Shown in pieces: positions 44,736 to 53,515 of a DNA stretch of 64,000 bases. How positions within the stretch are numbered: position 1 is the stretch's first letter; every line of letters begins with the position of its first letter. The translations under genes were made by a program, and so were the position numbers. The notes beneath the pieces were generated by a model. The model did not search any database and was not told where the DNA came from. It worked only from the letters and a program-made list of their open reading frames with translations. This DNA is from Clostridium weizhouense (lineage in GTDB: Bacteria; Bacillota; Clostridia; Clostridiales; Clostridiaceae), in assembly GCF_019431045.1 (NCBI RefSeq), contig NZ_JAHXPT010000002.1:62001-126000 (forward strand), read 5' to 3'.

Positions 44736-44789
44736 TCACAAAAAGCATTTAGCAATGTAACTAATTCTATTTTTATAGAGATTTTCCAT
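44736..44789 (-). CDS. Possible 17-codon micropeptide
   Basis: TAGGAGGAAATAGAAT stands before an ATG that opens the short frame MENLYKNRISYIAKCFL. It lies in the 340-base leader between the Crp/Fnr-like promoter and the 4Fe-4S gene, so it could be a leader peptide or a remnant. Confidence 0.25.
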   Translation of the reverse strand: MENLYKNRISYIAKCFL

Positions 44790-44937
44790 ATTCTATTTCC
44801 TCCTAAAAATCTATTTTATATTAAATGTTTTTAACTATTAAAATTTATATTTAATCTTATATAAATTTTAGTAATCTGAAATACTATTTTTTTAATTTAC
44901 TTCTATTCATTAATTATTTCTTCGTTCCCATGTGTTT

Positions 44938-44979
44938 ATTATAAATTAATCTGTTATATATTTATGTGACTTAATCACA
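44938..44979 (-). promoter_or_regulatory. Crp/Fnr-like site and -10 box of the 4Fe-4S gene
   Basis: TGTGATTAAGTCACA (44965-44979, minus strand) is followed by TATAAT (44938-44943). From the palindrome centre to the -10 centre is 31.5 bases, which puts the site near -41 as in class II activation. The same layout occurs at 47304-47345 and 52849-52890. Confidence 0.7.
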
Positions 44980-45119
44980 TGAAACTTTTTATAACTTCAC
45001 TCATTTCCAAACCTAGTACAGGACTAATTGTGAACATATGATTATTTTTTATTCCTTAAGTTATCTACTCTCTTTATGAATCACATTTTTATATAAGTTA
45101 TATACAAATTTTAATTTTT

Positions 45120-45476
45120 CGCTATGTTTTAAAACAGTGTTGATATTATAGTATAAGGGCGAACTGGCATTGGAATTTGCTTTTTAGAACTCTTAAGTAA
45201 GAGTCAAATTTTTATATTTTGCTACTCGAACTTACTCAGCGAATGTACATGAGTCGAGTTTCCTTTTAGTCTTACAATTAATTGCTTGTCATCAATCTTT
45301 GATTGGGAGCATGCATTAATTGGACTAAGCTTTATTTTAGAGTTCTTAAGTGAGAATCCAAATTTTATATTTGGTTCTTCGAACTTACTCCACGAATGTA
45401 CATGAGTAGAGTTTCCTATTTCAATTCTGTCCATGAGCTTTATGCTATAATATCAACATTCACTTAAAACATAGCG
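45120..45476. repeat. MITE-like element, 357-bp copy (longest)
   Basis: Ends are GCTATGTTTTAAAACAG and CACTTAAAACATAGC, with TAATTTTT duplicated at 45112-45119 and 45477-45484. An internal segment of about 120 bases containing CGAATGTACATGAGT is present twice, which accounts for the extra length relative to the copy at 13329. A 70-codon frame inside it is an artefact of that duplication. Confidence 0.85.
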
Positions 45477-45570
45477 TAATTTTTATAATTTTTTTAAATA
45501 AAAAACCACCTAAGCTTTTATACTTGAGTGGTTCCATATACACTAATAGTTGTTTAAGGCACAATCAAAA

Positions 45571-45607
45571 AAATAACAAATCCATTGCAACTTTGGACTT
45601 GTTATTT
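45571..45607 (-). terminator. Terminator of the trxA - ccdA/tlpA operon
   Basis: AAATAACAAGTCC pairs with GGATTTGTTATTT and a T-tract follows on the minus strand. A second hairpin (AACCAC/GTGGTT) is at about 45503-45533. Confidence 0.7.
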
Positions 45608-45635
45608 ATTTTCATGTGCCTAAATATCGATTTTT

Positions 45636-46925
45636 CTAGTTATTTTGTTGTGTTTGATCTATAATACTTTTCATTTGTTCTTTACTTAAAGCACCACTTA
45701 CATACCCATAAATTTTACCTTCTTTATTTATCATAAATGTTGTAGGCAATGAATTTATATGATAAGCATTGAATATTTCCCCACTCTCATCAAAAACGAC
45801 TGGGAATGTAAACTTTTGTTCATTTAAGAAATTTTTAATTCCATTTTTATCCTGTTCATTACCTCCTGGTTGTGATACTCCTATAATTATAATATCATCT
45901 TTATTATAATTAGATTCTTTATATAATTCTTCTATATGGGGCATTTCCATACGACATGGCGGACACCATGTTGCCCAAAAATTTAAAAATACTGTTTTCC
46001 CTTTATAATCTGATAACTTATGAGTATTTCCATATTGATCTGTTAATGTAAAATCTATAGCTTCCATAAGTTCCTTATTATTTGAACTATTATTACTAGA
46101 ATTATCATTTATATTTTTTTCTTGTTCTGATTGATATTCTTCTTCTATAGTATCTTTATTTTGCGAAGATACTACATTATTTCCTGATTCTGATACTCTG
46201 TTTAAATATCCTGTAATATTATTTAACCACCCTGTAAAAGTCATAATCCCTATAATTATCATTACAAAACCACCAGCTTTTATTGTATACTTCATTATCT
46301 TTTTATTTTTATTTATAAAATTCAAAGCTTGAGTTGTAAATATTCCAAGAATTAAAAATGGTATTACAAAACCTAAAGAATATATTAAAACTAATATATT
46401 TCCTATAATCGTACTTTGAGCACTTGAAGCAAGAATTAAAACTGATGATAATGCTGGTCCAACACAAGGTGTCCATGCAAAACTAAATGTAAAACCCATT
46501 AAATAAGCCATTAATGGGTTTACTTTCTTTCCACTTAAATTTAAATTGATTTTATGCTCTCTTTGCAAAAATTTAAATTTAAAAATCCCAATTTGGAATA
46601 ATCCTAAAAGAATTATTATTACTCCACCAATTTTACTAAATATAACTCTATTGTTATTAAAAAATGTTCCTATAGCAGTAAAAGACAATCCTAATATAAA
46701 AAATGCAGTTGAAATTCCTAAAACAAAAAATATTGTATGTAATAAAACTTTTTCTCTTTTATACACAATTGTCCCATCATTATTTTCTTGCTTTGAATTT
46801 CCAGCTAAATATCCTATATATATAGGTATTAATGGTAAAACACATGGTGATAAAAATGAAAGTATTCCTTCTAAAAAAACTAGAAAAAAACTTATATTAC
46901 TTGAAGATACTAATCCTTCAAACAT
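45636..46925 (-). CDS. CcdA-TlpA fusion: thiol-redox membrane transporter with thioredoxin domain
   Basis: A 429-residue fusion. The N-terminal 250 residues are a CcdA/DsbD-type six-helix membrane domain with redox cysteines in SFLSPCVLPLIPIY and WTPCVGPAL. After an Asn/Ser/Glu-rich linker comes an extracytoplasmic TlpA/ResA thioredoxin domain with FWATWCPPCRMEMP. CcdA carries reducing power from cytosolic thioredoxin to the outside, where the fused domain would use it. The trxA gene lies two bases upstream and is the natural electron donor. Confidence 0.93.
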   Translation of the reverse strand: MFEGLVSSSNISFFLVFLEGILSFLSPCVLPLIPIYIGYLAGNSKQENNDGTIVYKREKVLLHTIFFVLGISTAFFILGLSFTAIGTFFNNNRVIFSKIGGVIIILLGLFQIGIFKFKFLQREHKINLNLSGKKVNPLMAYLMGFTFSFAWTPCVGPALSSVLILASSAQSTIIGNILVLIYSLGFVIPFLILGIFTTQALNFINKNKKIMKYTIKAGGFVMIIIGIMTFTGWLNNITGYLNRVSESGNNVVSSQNKDTIEEEYQSEQEKNINDNSSNNSSNNKELMEAIDFTLTDQYGNTHKLSDYKGKTVFLNFWATWCPPCRMEMPHIEELYKESNYNKDDIIIIGVSQPGGNEQDKNGIKNFLNEQKFTFPVVFDESGEIFNAYHINSLPTTFMINKEGKIYGYVSGALSKEQMKSIIDQTQQNN

Positions 46926-46927
46926 TA

Positions 46928-47245
46928 TTATAAATGTGCCTCTATTTTATTTATTATACTTTCTTTTGGCATAAAACCAGCTAAGTTTTCTACAGATTTT
47001 CCATCCTTAAATATGATTATAGTTGGTATCGAAAAAACTCCATACTTTTGAGCTATATCCCCACTTTGATCCACATCTAACTTGAAAAATTTAGCTTTTT
47101 CATCAAATTCACTACCTACTTCTTCAAATATTGGTGCTAACATCTTACAAGGAGCACACCAAGTTGCAAAAAAATCTACTACTACAACACCTTTATTATT
47201 TTCTACTTGTTCAATGAATTCATTACTATTTATAATTTTAGCCAT
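46928..47245 (-). CDS. trxA: Thioredoxin
   Basis: A 105-residue thioredoxin with the active site WCAPC (Cys30, Cys33) instead of the common WCGPC, and the conserved cis-proline in VFSIPTIIIF. It probably feeds electrons to the CcdA domain encoded two bases downstream. TTGGAGGATTAATT precedes the ATG, and a Crp/Fnr-like activated promoter lies upstream. Confidence 0.93.
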   Translation of the reverse strand: MAKIINSNEFIEQVENNKGVVVVDFFATWCAPCKMLAPIFEEVGSEFDEKAKFFKLDVDQSGDIAQKYGVFSIPTIIIFKDGKSVENLAGFMPKESIINKIEAHL

Positions 47246-47303
47246 AATTAATCCTCCAATTCATATTTTAATATATATTTTAATTTGTGTTTCTTACTTT
47301 TTA

Positions 47304-47345
47304 ATTATACTTATATTTTTATATTATTTAAGTGACTTAATCACA
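47304..47345 (-). promoter_or_regulatory. Crp/Fnr-like site and -10 box of trxA operon
   Basis: TGTGATTAAGTCACT (47331-47345, minus strand) is followed by TATAAT at 47304-47309. The 31.5-base centre spacing is identical to that before the 4Fe-4S gene and the rhodanese gene. Confidence 0.7.
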
Positions 47346-47782
47346 TTTATATATTATATTACTAATATATTGTTATTTTTTATATAAAAATATATTCTTT
47401 ACTAACATTATTGGTACTTTGTAGACTATTATATGATAAATGTTTCTTATAAATAATTATCACATAATTATTTCACTAACTACAATTGTTATTTCATATT
47501 AATTACAAATTAATAAACATTATTATATACTAAGGATGTTTATTTGTCAAAAATTACTGATATTTATAGAAAGATACTCTGATCATGTAACTATAAATAT
47601 GGTTACATACTAATTTTTTATAAAATTTATTATTTAACATATTCACTATAGTTTAAATTTTTACTTTTCTTTTTGCATTTTTTATATAGTCTATATTTTA
47701 AAACAGTTTTTATATTTTAGTGCATAATAAAAGGTACTAATAAAAAACTTACTAATACCTCTAATTGATTATTATATAAATT
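47346..47782. other. AT-rich intergenic region
   Basis: No gene is supported. Bases about 47690-47735 (CTATATTTTAAAACAG...) resemble the left end of the MITE-like family without a matching right end. Confidence 0.35.
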
Positions 47783-48781
47783 CTATTCTACTATAACTTT
47801 TGCATTTTGAGCCAAATTGAATAAATCTGAACTTACAAAAATAGTCCCATCTTTTAATATAGTTTTACTACTTAAATAATAATTAGTATCTTCTATATTT
47901 ACCATATCATTATTAATAGTCACAGTATAAGGTTTTGCCCCTTCTTTTGTAATTGTAACCACATCTGTATTTTGATTTATACTAACATTATATCCAAGTT
48001 TTTCTGCAACTACTTTTAAAGGAAGCATTAACTTATCTTCTTGCATGAATGGAGTTTCATTTGAATTTAAATTAATATCATCTCCATTTATATTTAACTT
48101 ATTAGTTGAAGCTTTGATTAATCCACTATATTCATAAGGCATAAGTAAACATTTATCTATTTTAACTCTTTCCGGAAGTTGCATTGTTTGTATGCCGCCT
48201 TGTTCTATTCTATCCCATAAAACTAAAGTTGAACCTGGTCTTATATTATCAATAGTTACAATATTCTTTGTTAAATAAGGAAATATATTAGTATCTTTAT
48301 CTAAGGTAGCTTGTAGATATCCATCTTCGCTTGTAACTGTTACACTTCCATCCTCATTCTTATTTACAGATTCAACTTCTATATATCTAGGAACTGCATA
48401 ATCTTGAGGTATATTTACCATAATCACTTTAGCATTAGTCATAGGTGGTAAACTTAATGTCATTACTGGACTAATATAAGCGTAAATAGTTTCATTACCT
48501 GTTATATCTTTAATATTAACTGGTAGTCCACTAACTGCATCAATTATTTTAGTTTCTTCTGATATATTTAATATAATATCATTATTTACATTACTTGAAT
48601 TTTTAATATGGATTCTATTTTCATCTTTTTCTTTAACATTTCCCCATACTTGTACAAACTTTGGCATTTGAATAATTTCTCTATTTGATGTTATCATTTC
48701 ATTAGCTGATACATATTGAGGTACTCCCATAATTATTGTTAACGCCAACATACTCCCTAAAATTCTTTTTATTACTTTCAT
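47783..48781 (-). CDS. Secreted stalk-domain (copper amine oxidase N-like) protein
   Basis: A 332-residue secreted protein with a signal peptide ending near YVSANE. A beta-rich region follows, and the C-terminal 90 residues form a copper-amine-oxidase N-like stalk domain (MLPLKVVAEKLGYNVSINQNTDVVTITKEG). Such domains are structural surface modules in clostridia and carry no enzyme activity themselves. ATG 48781 is chosen since GGGAG lies nine bases before it; an ATG three codons upstream abuts that site. Confidence 0.8.
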   Translation of the reverse strand: MKVIKRILGSMLALTIIMGVPQYVSANEMITSNREIIQMPKFVQVWGNVKEKDENRIHIKNSSNVNNDIILNISEETKIIDAVSGLPVNIKDITGNETIYAYISPVMTLSLPPMTNAKVIMVNIPQDYAVPRYIEVESVNKNEDGSVTVTSEDGYLQATLDKDTNIFPYLTKNIVTIDNIRPGSTLVLWDRIEQGGIQTMQLPERVKIDKCLLMPYEYSGLIKASTNKLNINGDDINLNSNETPFMQEDKLMLPLKVVAEKLGYNVSINQNTDVVTITKEGAKPYTVTINNDMVNIEDTNYYLSSKTILKDGTIFVSSDLFNLAQNAKVIVE

Positions 48782-48905
48782 TAAAATCATCTCCCTAATT
48801 TAAATTATATATATTCACTTTAATCTTTTCTGCTTTATTGTTTCCTCCTTCACTTATAACACAATTCAAACTGGGGAAATGTTGCATCTTTTAGAATATT
48901 TTAAT

Positions 48906-49370
48906 TTATTTTCTTTCATATTCCTTATATTTTAATATAACTTTATCCTTACTTTCTTCCAAAAATATATTTAAATAAGCAAGTTCTTTAAAACAAAATT
49001 CTTCTATTTGTTTTTCACTAGTTTCTCTTACATAGTAGTCATGCGTATATCTATTTCTAAGCTTTACTGCTATAGATAAATAATTTTTAAGTTTATCATC
49101 AAAAAAACCCATTTCAAAAGCTTGTTCAATTAATTTTAATGATGTAGTTGAACTATTTAATCTTCCATTATTTATAACAATATAACTTTCACACATATCA
49201 ACTATATATTCAGAAAAATCCTGAAAAAACGCGAACATAGCTCTTTTTATAATTCTGCTATTAGTTTTTTTATATTCATCTATAGCTTCTTTTAAATCTT
49301 CTAAATTATCATATGCATTTTTATATTTTTCTAAGAATTTTTCCTTTTTATATTCATAATAGGGACTCAT
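48906..49370 (-). CDS. hepT: HepT-like HEPN toxin (type VII toxin-antitoxin)
   Basis: A 154-residue helical protein of the HEPN/DUF86 type with the RNase motif R-X4-H-X-Y intact (Arg105, His110, Tyr112 in RNRYTHDY). HepT toxins cleave RNA, and the cognate MntA silences them by adenylylating the tyrosine. The antitoxin-like nucleotidyltransferase gene lies directly upstream with a 17-base overlap. The family call is based on the motif, size and pairing. Confidence 0.75.
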   Translation of the reverse strand: MSPYYEYKKEKFLEKYKNAYDNLEDLKEAIDEYKKTNSRIIKRAMFAFFQDFSEYIVDMCESYIVINNGRLNSSTTSLKLIEQAFEMGFFDDKLKNYLSIAVKLRNRYTHDYYVRETSEKQIEEFCFKELAYLNIFLEESKDKVILKYKEYERK

Positions 49371-49794
49371 CTATAACACCTCCAAAATACCTATATTGTT
49401 CATCTATTTTCAATATTTTTTCAATTTTTAAATTGTTTCTAATAAATTTTAAAACATAATGTTGAAAATCATACCAATTATTATAATCTACAATATACTG
49501 TTCTTCACTATCAACTGCAATTCTTGCAAATTTACTTCCAAAATCATTAAATAAAATAAATGTTAAATGTATATTATCATAATCATAGTATTCTTTAGCT
49601 AATTCAATAATATCTTCTTCAATGTCTAATGTATCCATAATTGTTACACCTGATTTTACAATAACAGCTAAATCTATATCACTTCTACCTTCAATCCAAT
49701 ACTCACTTCCATAGCTTCCAAATTTACATACACATATTACATTATTAATTTTTTTTAATCCATTTATAAAGCCATCTGTATCCAAAATAATCAC
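49354..49794 (-). CDS. mntA: MntA-like minimal nucleotidyltransferase (antitoxin)
   Basis: A 146-residue Pol-beta-type minimal nucleotidyltransferase with GSYGSEYWIEGRSDIDLAV, that is Gly26-Ser27 followed by Asp39 and Asp41. The gap is one residue longer than the usual GS-X10-DXD. It overlaps the HEPN gene by 17 bases, the normal order for MntA-HepT pairs. AAGAGGTGATTATTTTGG gives the ribosome binding site and an ATG start. Confidence 0.75.
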   Translation of the reverse strand: MIILDTDGFINGLKKINNVICVCKFGSYGSEYWIEGRSDIDLAVIVKSGVTIMDTLDIEEDIIELAKEYYDYDNIHLTFILFNDFGSKFARIAVDSEEQYIVDYNNWYDFQHYVLKFIRNNLKIEKILKIDEQYRYFGGVIDESLL

Positions 49795-49819
49795 CTCTTT
49801 TAGAATTAATTATCACATT

Positions 49820-50015
49820 ATATATGTTCTAATTAATTTATTACATTTATAATCTTCTATACAATTTTTATAAAAAATTATATATTTAATTAATAATATC
49901 TAGTTAAAAGCATATATATCATAAATTTTTCTATATAAATTACTTACTAAACCAATTAATCATGACATTTATAATATTCTAAGGTTTATATTAATAAACA
50001 AAATTTATTGGAACT
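49820..50015. repeat. AT-rich dispersed repeat (family B), copy 3
   Basis: TTCTAATTAATTTATTACAT, AAAAGCATATATATCATAAA and ATAAACAAAATTTATTGGAA follow the same order as in the copy at 11814. It is not next to a stop codon here. The following stretch to 50376 holds nothing identifiable. Confidence 0.5.
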
Positions 50016-50376
50016 TATATAGCAACCTTATTTAAATCTTAAATATTAGTAAAATTCAATATAAATCTATTAACTTTGCTTATATTATATCCCAAAGTAT
50101 ATAGTTAATAAACGTGTTATTTATATTAAATATTAACACACTTATTTAACAAAAAACTAATTTTTTAGTTCTTCTTTTAAACAATGTTTATATAAAAATT
50201 CATCTCTATTAAAGATTATTTTTCATAATCTTCATCTATATCTTAATTTATTGGTATTTCTACTATATTTTTAAACTCCGTCTTATTTATAACTTTTAAT
50301 AACACTCTAATTCACTCTCCTTGTAATAAACTACTTATATACATCTAAGTTAAAATATTACATAATAAGTGTTTAT

Positions 50377-50417
50377 AAAAAATCCCACAATTTCTTTATA
50401 AAAATGCGGGATTTTTT
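50377..50417 (-). terminator. Terminator of the CoA-disulfide reductase gene
   Basis: AAAAAATCCCGC-type arms at 50377-50388 and 50406-50417 pair (GCGGGATTTTTT side), with a T-tract on the minus strand, about 70 bases after the stop codon. Confidence 0.7.
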
Positions 50418-50429
50418 ATAAATATATAT

Positions 50430-50490
50430 GTTCTAATTAAGGTAAAATATTTATATTAATCAATAAACTTTATTAAAACTTCTATATTTA
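50430..50490. repeat. AT-rich dispersed repeat (family B), partial copy
   Basis: ATATGTTCTAATTAAGGTAA is joined to TATTAATCAATAAACTTTAT, so the central block is missing. As at 11814 and 53346 the right end abuts a gene stop codon, here that of the CoA-disulfide reductase gene. Confidence 0.4.
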
Positions 50491-52188
50491 TCTAAAATTA
50501 TATTCTGTAACTATACTTTCTCTATTCATAGTTTTATCATTAAAGTATTCATATAATGATATTCCTAAAAAACTTCCTGTTATATTACGTACATTATTAA
50601 ATCCCAAATTTTGAAGTGCTAAAGTAGCATTATAACTTCTTTGTCCTGTTCTGCAATGAAGATATACTGGCTTATCTTTTGGAATTTCATTTATTCTTTC
50701 TCTTAGTTCACTTAAAGGTACATTTTTAGCACCTTTAATATGTCCATTTGCATATTCTCCTCTTTCTCTAACATCAACTATATAAGAATTATTTTCTACA
50801 AGTTCTCTTACCTTATCTATATTTACTTGTTTAAAATCTCCATTTAAAAGGTTAGATCCAACATAACCTGCATAATTAACAACATCTTTTGCTGTTGAAA
50901 ATGGTGGTGCATAACATAACTCTAAATCTTTTAAATCATCTACAGTTGCACCAAATTTTATAGCGGTTGCAATTACATCTATTCTCTTTGTGGCATCCCC
51001 TTTACCAATAGCTTGAGCACCTAAAATTTTTCCTGTTGGAACTTCATACAATAATTTAAAATGCATTGGTGAAGAACCTGGCATAATCCCAACTTTATCA
51101 TTAAGTATCACTCTTACAATATCATAATTAATTTTCATATTATTAGCCTTTATTAAAGATTCATTTAAACCAGTTGATGCTCCATTATAATCAAATACTT
51201 TTATTGCAGATGATCCTATATACCCTTTATTTAATGTAGGTTTATTATTTATCTTATCAGCTACTGTTCTTGCTGCTTTTTGTGCTGGTCCAGCTAGAGA
51301 TAACTTAGTCATAGAATGAGTAAGTTCATTATAAACTTCTATTGCATCACCTACTGCATATATATCATCATCATTTGTCTTATAGTTTTTATCAACTTTT
51401 ATAGCTCCAGTTTCCCCAATTTCTAATCCTGATTCTTTTGCTAAGTTTATTTCAGGAGTTACACCTATTGCCATAACTACAACATTAGCATTTATCTTTT
51501 TCCCTGATGATAAAATAACCTTATCTTTTTCAAATTTTTCAACCTTATCTCCAACTATTAAATTTATTCCATTATCATAAAACTCTTTATGAAAAATTTG
51601 AACCATATCATAATCAAATGGTTTTAATATTTGATTAGTTGCTTCTATTAATGATACATTATATCCTGCTTCTCTTAAGTTTTCAGCTGCTTCAACGCCT
51701 ATGTATCCCCCACCAATAACAGCTATATCTTTACTATCTATAGCTTTAATAAATCTATTTAATTTATCTATATCTACAACATTTCTTATTGTAAATACAT
51801 TAACATCTTCAATTCCTGGAATATTAGGCAAAATAGGTTTCGCCCCTGGTGATAAAATAAGCTTATCATATTTTTCTTTATAAATTTCTCCTGTTACTAA
51901 ATCTTTAACATCTATATACTTATTTTCTCTATCTATTAAAATAACTTCATTATTAACTCTTGCTTCAATTTTATATTGAGTTAAAAATTTTTCTGGACTC
52001 ATTAATACTAATTTATCTGCTTCATCTATTTTCCCACTTAAATGATATGGAAGAGCACAATTTGAAAAAGATACGTGTGGCCCTTTTTCAAACATTATTA
52101 TTTCATCTTCTTCACTATTTCTTCTAAGTTTAGCCGCTGCTGATGCTCCTCCTGCAACTCCACCCACTATTAATATTTTCTTCTTCAT
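50488..52188 (-). CDS. CoA-disulfide / persulfide reductase with C-terminal rhodanese domain
   Basis: A 566-residue flavoprotein of the CoADR-RHD type. Residues 1 to about 450 are the pyridine nucleotide-disulfide reductase with an FAD site (ILIVGGVAGGASAAAKLRR), the single redox Cys44 in FSNCALPYHLSG and an NAD site (IAVIGGGYIGVEAAENL). Residues about 465-550 are a rhodanese domain with active cysteine in YLHCRTGQRSY. Such fusions reduce CoA persulfide or polysulfide. The ATG at 52188 follows AGGAGGATACGTATTT; an in-frame start 32 codons upstream would add a non-conserved hydrophobic stretch. Confidence 0.92.
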   Translation of the reverse strand: MKKKILIVGGVAGGASAAAKLRRNSEEDEIIMFEKGPHVSFSNCALPYHLSGKIDEADKLVLMSPEKFLTQYKIEARVNNEVILIDRENKYIDVKDLVTGEIYKEKYDKLILSPGAKPILPNIPGIEDVNVFTIRNVVDIDKLNRFIKAIDSKDIAVIGGGYIGVEAAENLREAGYNVSLIEATNQILKPFDYDMVQIFHKEFYDNGINLIVGDKVEKFEKDKVILSSGKKINANVVVMAIGVTPEINLAKESGLEIGETGAIKVDKNYKTNDDDIYAVGDAIEVYNELTHSMTKLSLAGPAQKAARTVADKINNKPTLNKGYIGSSAIKVFDYNGASTGLNESLIKANNMKINYDIVRVILNDKVGIMPGSSPMHFKLLYEVPTGKILGAQAIGKGDATKRIDVIATAIKFGATVDDLKDLELCYAPPFSTAKDVVNYAGYVGSNLLNGDFKQVNIDKVRELVENNSYIVDVRERGEYANGHIKGAKNVPLSELRERINEIPKDKPVYLHCRTGQRSYNATLALQNLGFNNVRNITGSFLGISLYEYFNDKTMNRESIVTEYNFR

Positions 52189-52356
52189 AAATACGTATCC
52201 TCCTAATAAAATTATAAAATACTTAACTAAATTTAATATTCTTAAACTAATTTTTTTCTGTGCTATAACAAAATAGTTAATCAATTCTTTTTTAGTTGAA
52301 AATGTTAATATGATAATTAAATGTTTTAGTTAAAACTCTTAAAGACTTTCTCAAAA

Positions 52357-52680
52357 CTATTTAATTTTGTTTGTTCCTAAATATGAACCAACTCCACCTG
52401 AAACATTTATAACATCAAATCCTTGTTTTACAAGATTACTACAAGCTCTTGCACTTCTTCCTCCTGATTGACACATTATGTAATATTCTTTATTTTTCTT
52501 TAAATATTTACTAGGTTCATTTAATAACACTCCCATTGGAATATTTTTTGCAGTTTTTATACTTCCATTTCTATATTCATATTCTTCTCTAATATCAATT
52601 AAATCTATTTTCCCTATTAAATTGTCTATATTATTTACATTTATAACTTTTGTATCTTCTTTTTTAAAAATTCCAAACAT
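52357..52680 (-). CDS. Rhodanese-like sulfurtransferase
   Basis: A 107-residue single-domain rhodanese with active-site cysteine in YIMCQSGGRSARAC and the IDIREEYEYRNGSI start. It should carry sulfane sulfur. It is the first gene after a Crp/Fnr-like promoter and is followed 168 bases later by the rhodanese-reductase fusion, so the two probably share substrates. TAGGAGGAATTTAAT precedes the ATG. Confidence 0.9.
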   Translation of the reverse strand: MFGIFKKEDTKVINVNNIDNLIGKIDLIDIREEYEYRNGSIKTAKNIPMGVLLNEPSKYLKKNKEYYIMCQSGGRSARACSNLVKQGFDVINVSGGVGSYLGTNKIK

Positions 52681-52848
52681 ATTAAATTCCTCCTAAATTA
52701 TCAAAATATTAATTAATATCTCAATATACATTTTAATTTAAAATAAGCATTACTCTAATTAAAATATGTCTTTATATTAATCTTTTCCATATTGTTAGTT
52801 TTATATATCCTATTTTTAATATATTATGATTTAACTTTCTATGACTTT

Positions 52849-52890
52849 ATTTTATATTACTTTTTTATAAATTTATGTGACTTTATTACA
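52849..52890 (-). promoter_or_regulatory. Crp/Fnr-like site and -10 box of the rhodanese operon
   Basis: TGTAATAAAGTCACA (52876-52890, minus strand) differs at two positions from the palindrome at 44965. TAAAAT (52849-52854) stands at the same distance as the -10 boxes of the other two units. Confidence 0.6.
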
Positions 52891-52968
52891 CAAATTTATA
52901 AATTACACATTTTGATAAGTACCTTTTATATTTGATTTTCTGTATAACTTTTCTAAAGAACAAAAAAA

Positions 52969-53052
52969 TACCGTAAATTCACTTCTATAAAATATATTCT
53001 ATAAATATAAACTCTATATTTAGAATATATTCTTTTGTGAATACTACGGTAT
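52969..53052 (-). terminator. Long hairpin terminator of the gene at 53512
   Basis: ATACCGTA...TTCAC pairs with GTGAATTTACGGTAT-type arms across 84 bases, with an inner AGAATATATTCT-type stem. TTTTTTTG follows on the minus strand. Confidence 0.6.
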
Positions 53053-53069
53053 ATTAATGTATCAACTTA

Positions 53070-53515
53070 TTTCCTATTTTAATATATATGTTCTAATTAA
53101 GTTAATGGATTTATAATCTTGGCTATGTTTTAAAACAGTGTTGATATTGTAGTATAATAGCGAACTGGCATTGGAATTTGCTTTTTAGAACTCTTAATAA
53201 AGATTTGTACAATTAATTGCTTGTCAGCAATCTTTGATTGGGAGCATGCATTAATTGGACTAAGCTTTATTTTAGAGTTCTTAAAGTAAAATTCCCTGTC
53301 CATGAGCGTTATACTACAATATCAACATTCACTTAAAACACAGCTATAATCTTTTATATAATTTTTATAGACAATTATATATTTAATTAAAAGTATTTAG
53401 TTAAAGCCATGTATATCATAAATTTTTCATATAAGTTCTTCACTATATTTGTGAATCTTATCCTTTATAAATATTTTAAAATTTATATGAATAAACAAAC
53501 TTTGTTCCAACTTAT
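53070..53515. repeat. AT-rich dispersed repeat (family B), copy 4, split by a MITE-like insertion
   Basis: The left block (TTCTAATTAAGTTAATGGAT) ends at 53120 and the rest resumes at 53346 (ATAATCTTTTATATAATTTT ... AACAAACTTTGTTCCAACTT). Removing the inserted element and one copy of ATAATCTT restores the order seen at 39908. The right end lies at the stop codon of the gene at 53512. Confidence 0.6.
53121..53345. repeat. MITE-like element, 225-bp copy
   Basis: Ends are GCTATGTTTTAAAACAG and CACTTAAAACACAGC, with ATAATCTT duplicated at 53113-53120 and 53346-53353. It lacks the CGAATGTACATGAGT segment found in the two longer copies. It is inserted inside a family B repeat. Confidence 0.85.

Noticed and set aside
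45222..45434. 70-codon minus-strand frame with internally repeated peptide
   Set aside because: It lies wholly inside the longest MITE-like element; the peptide repeat is only the duplicated DNA segment, and there is no ribosome binding site.
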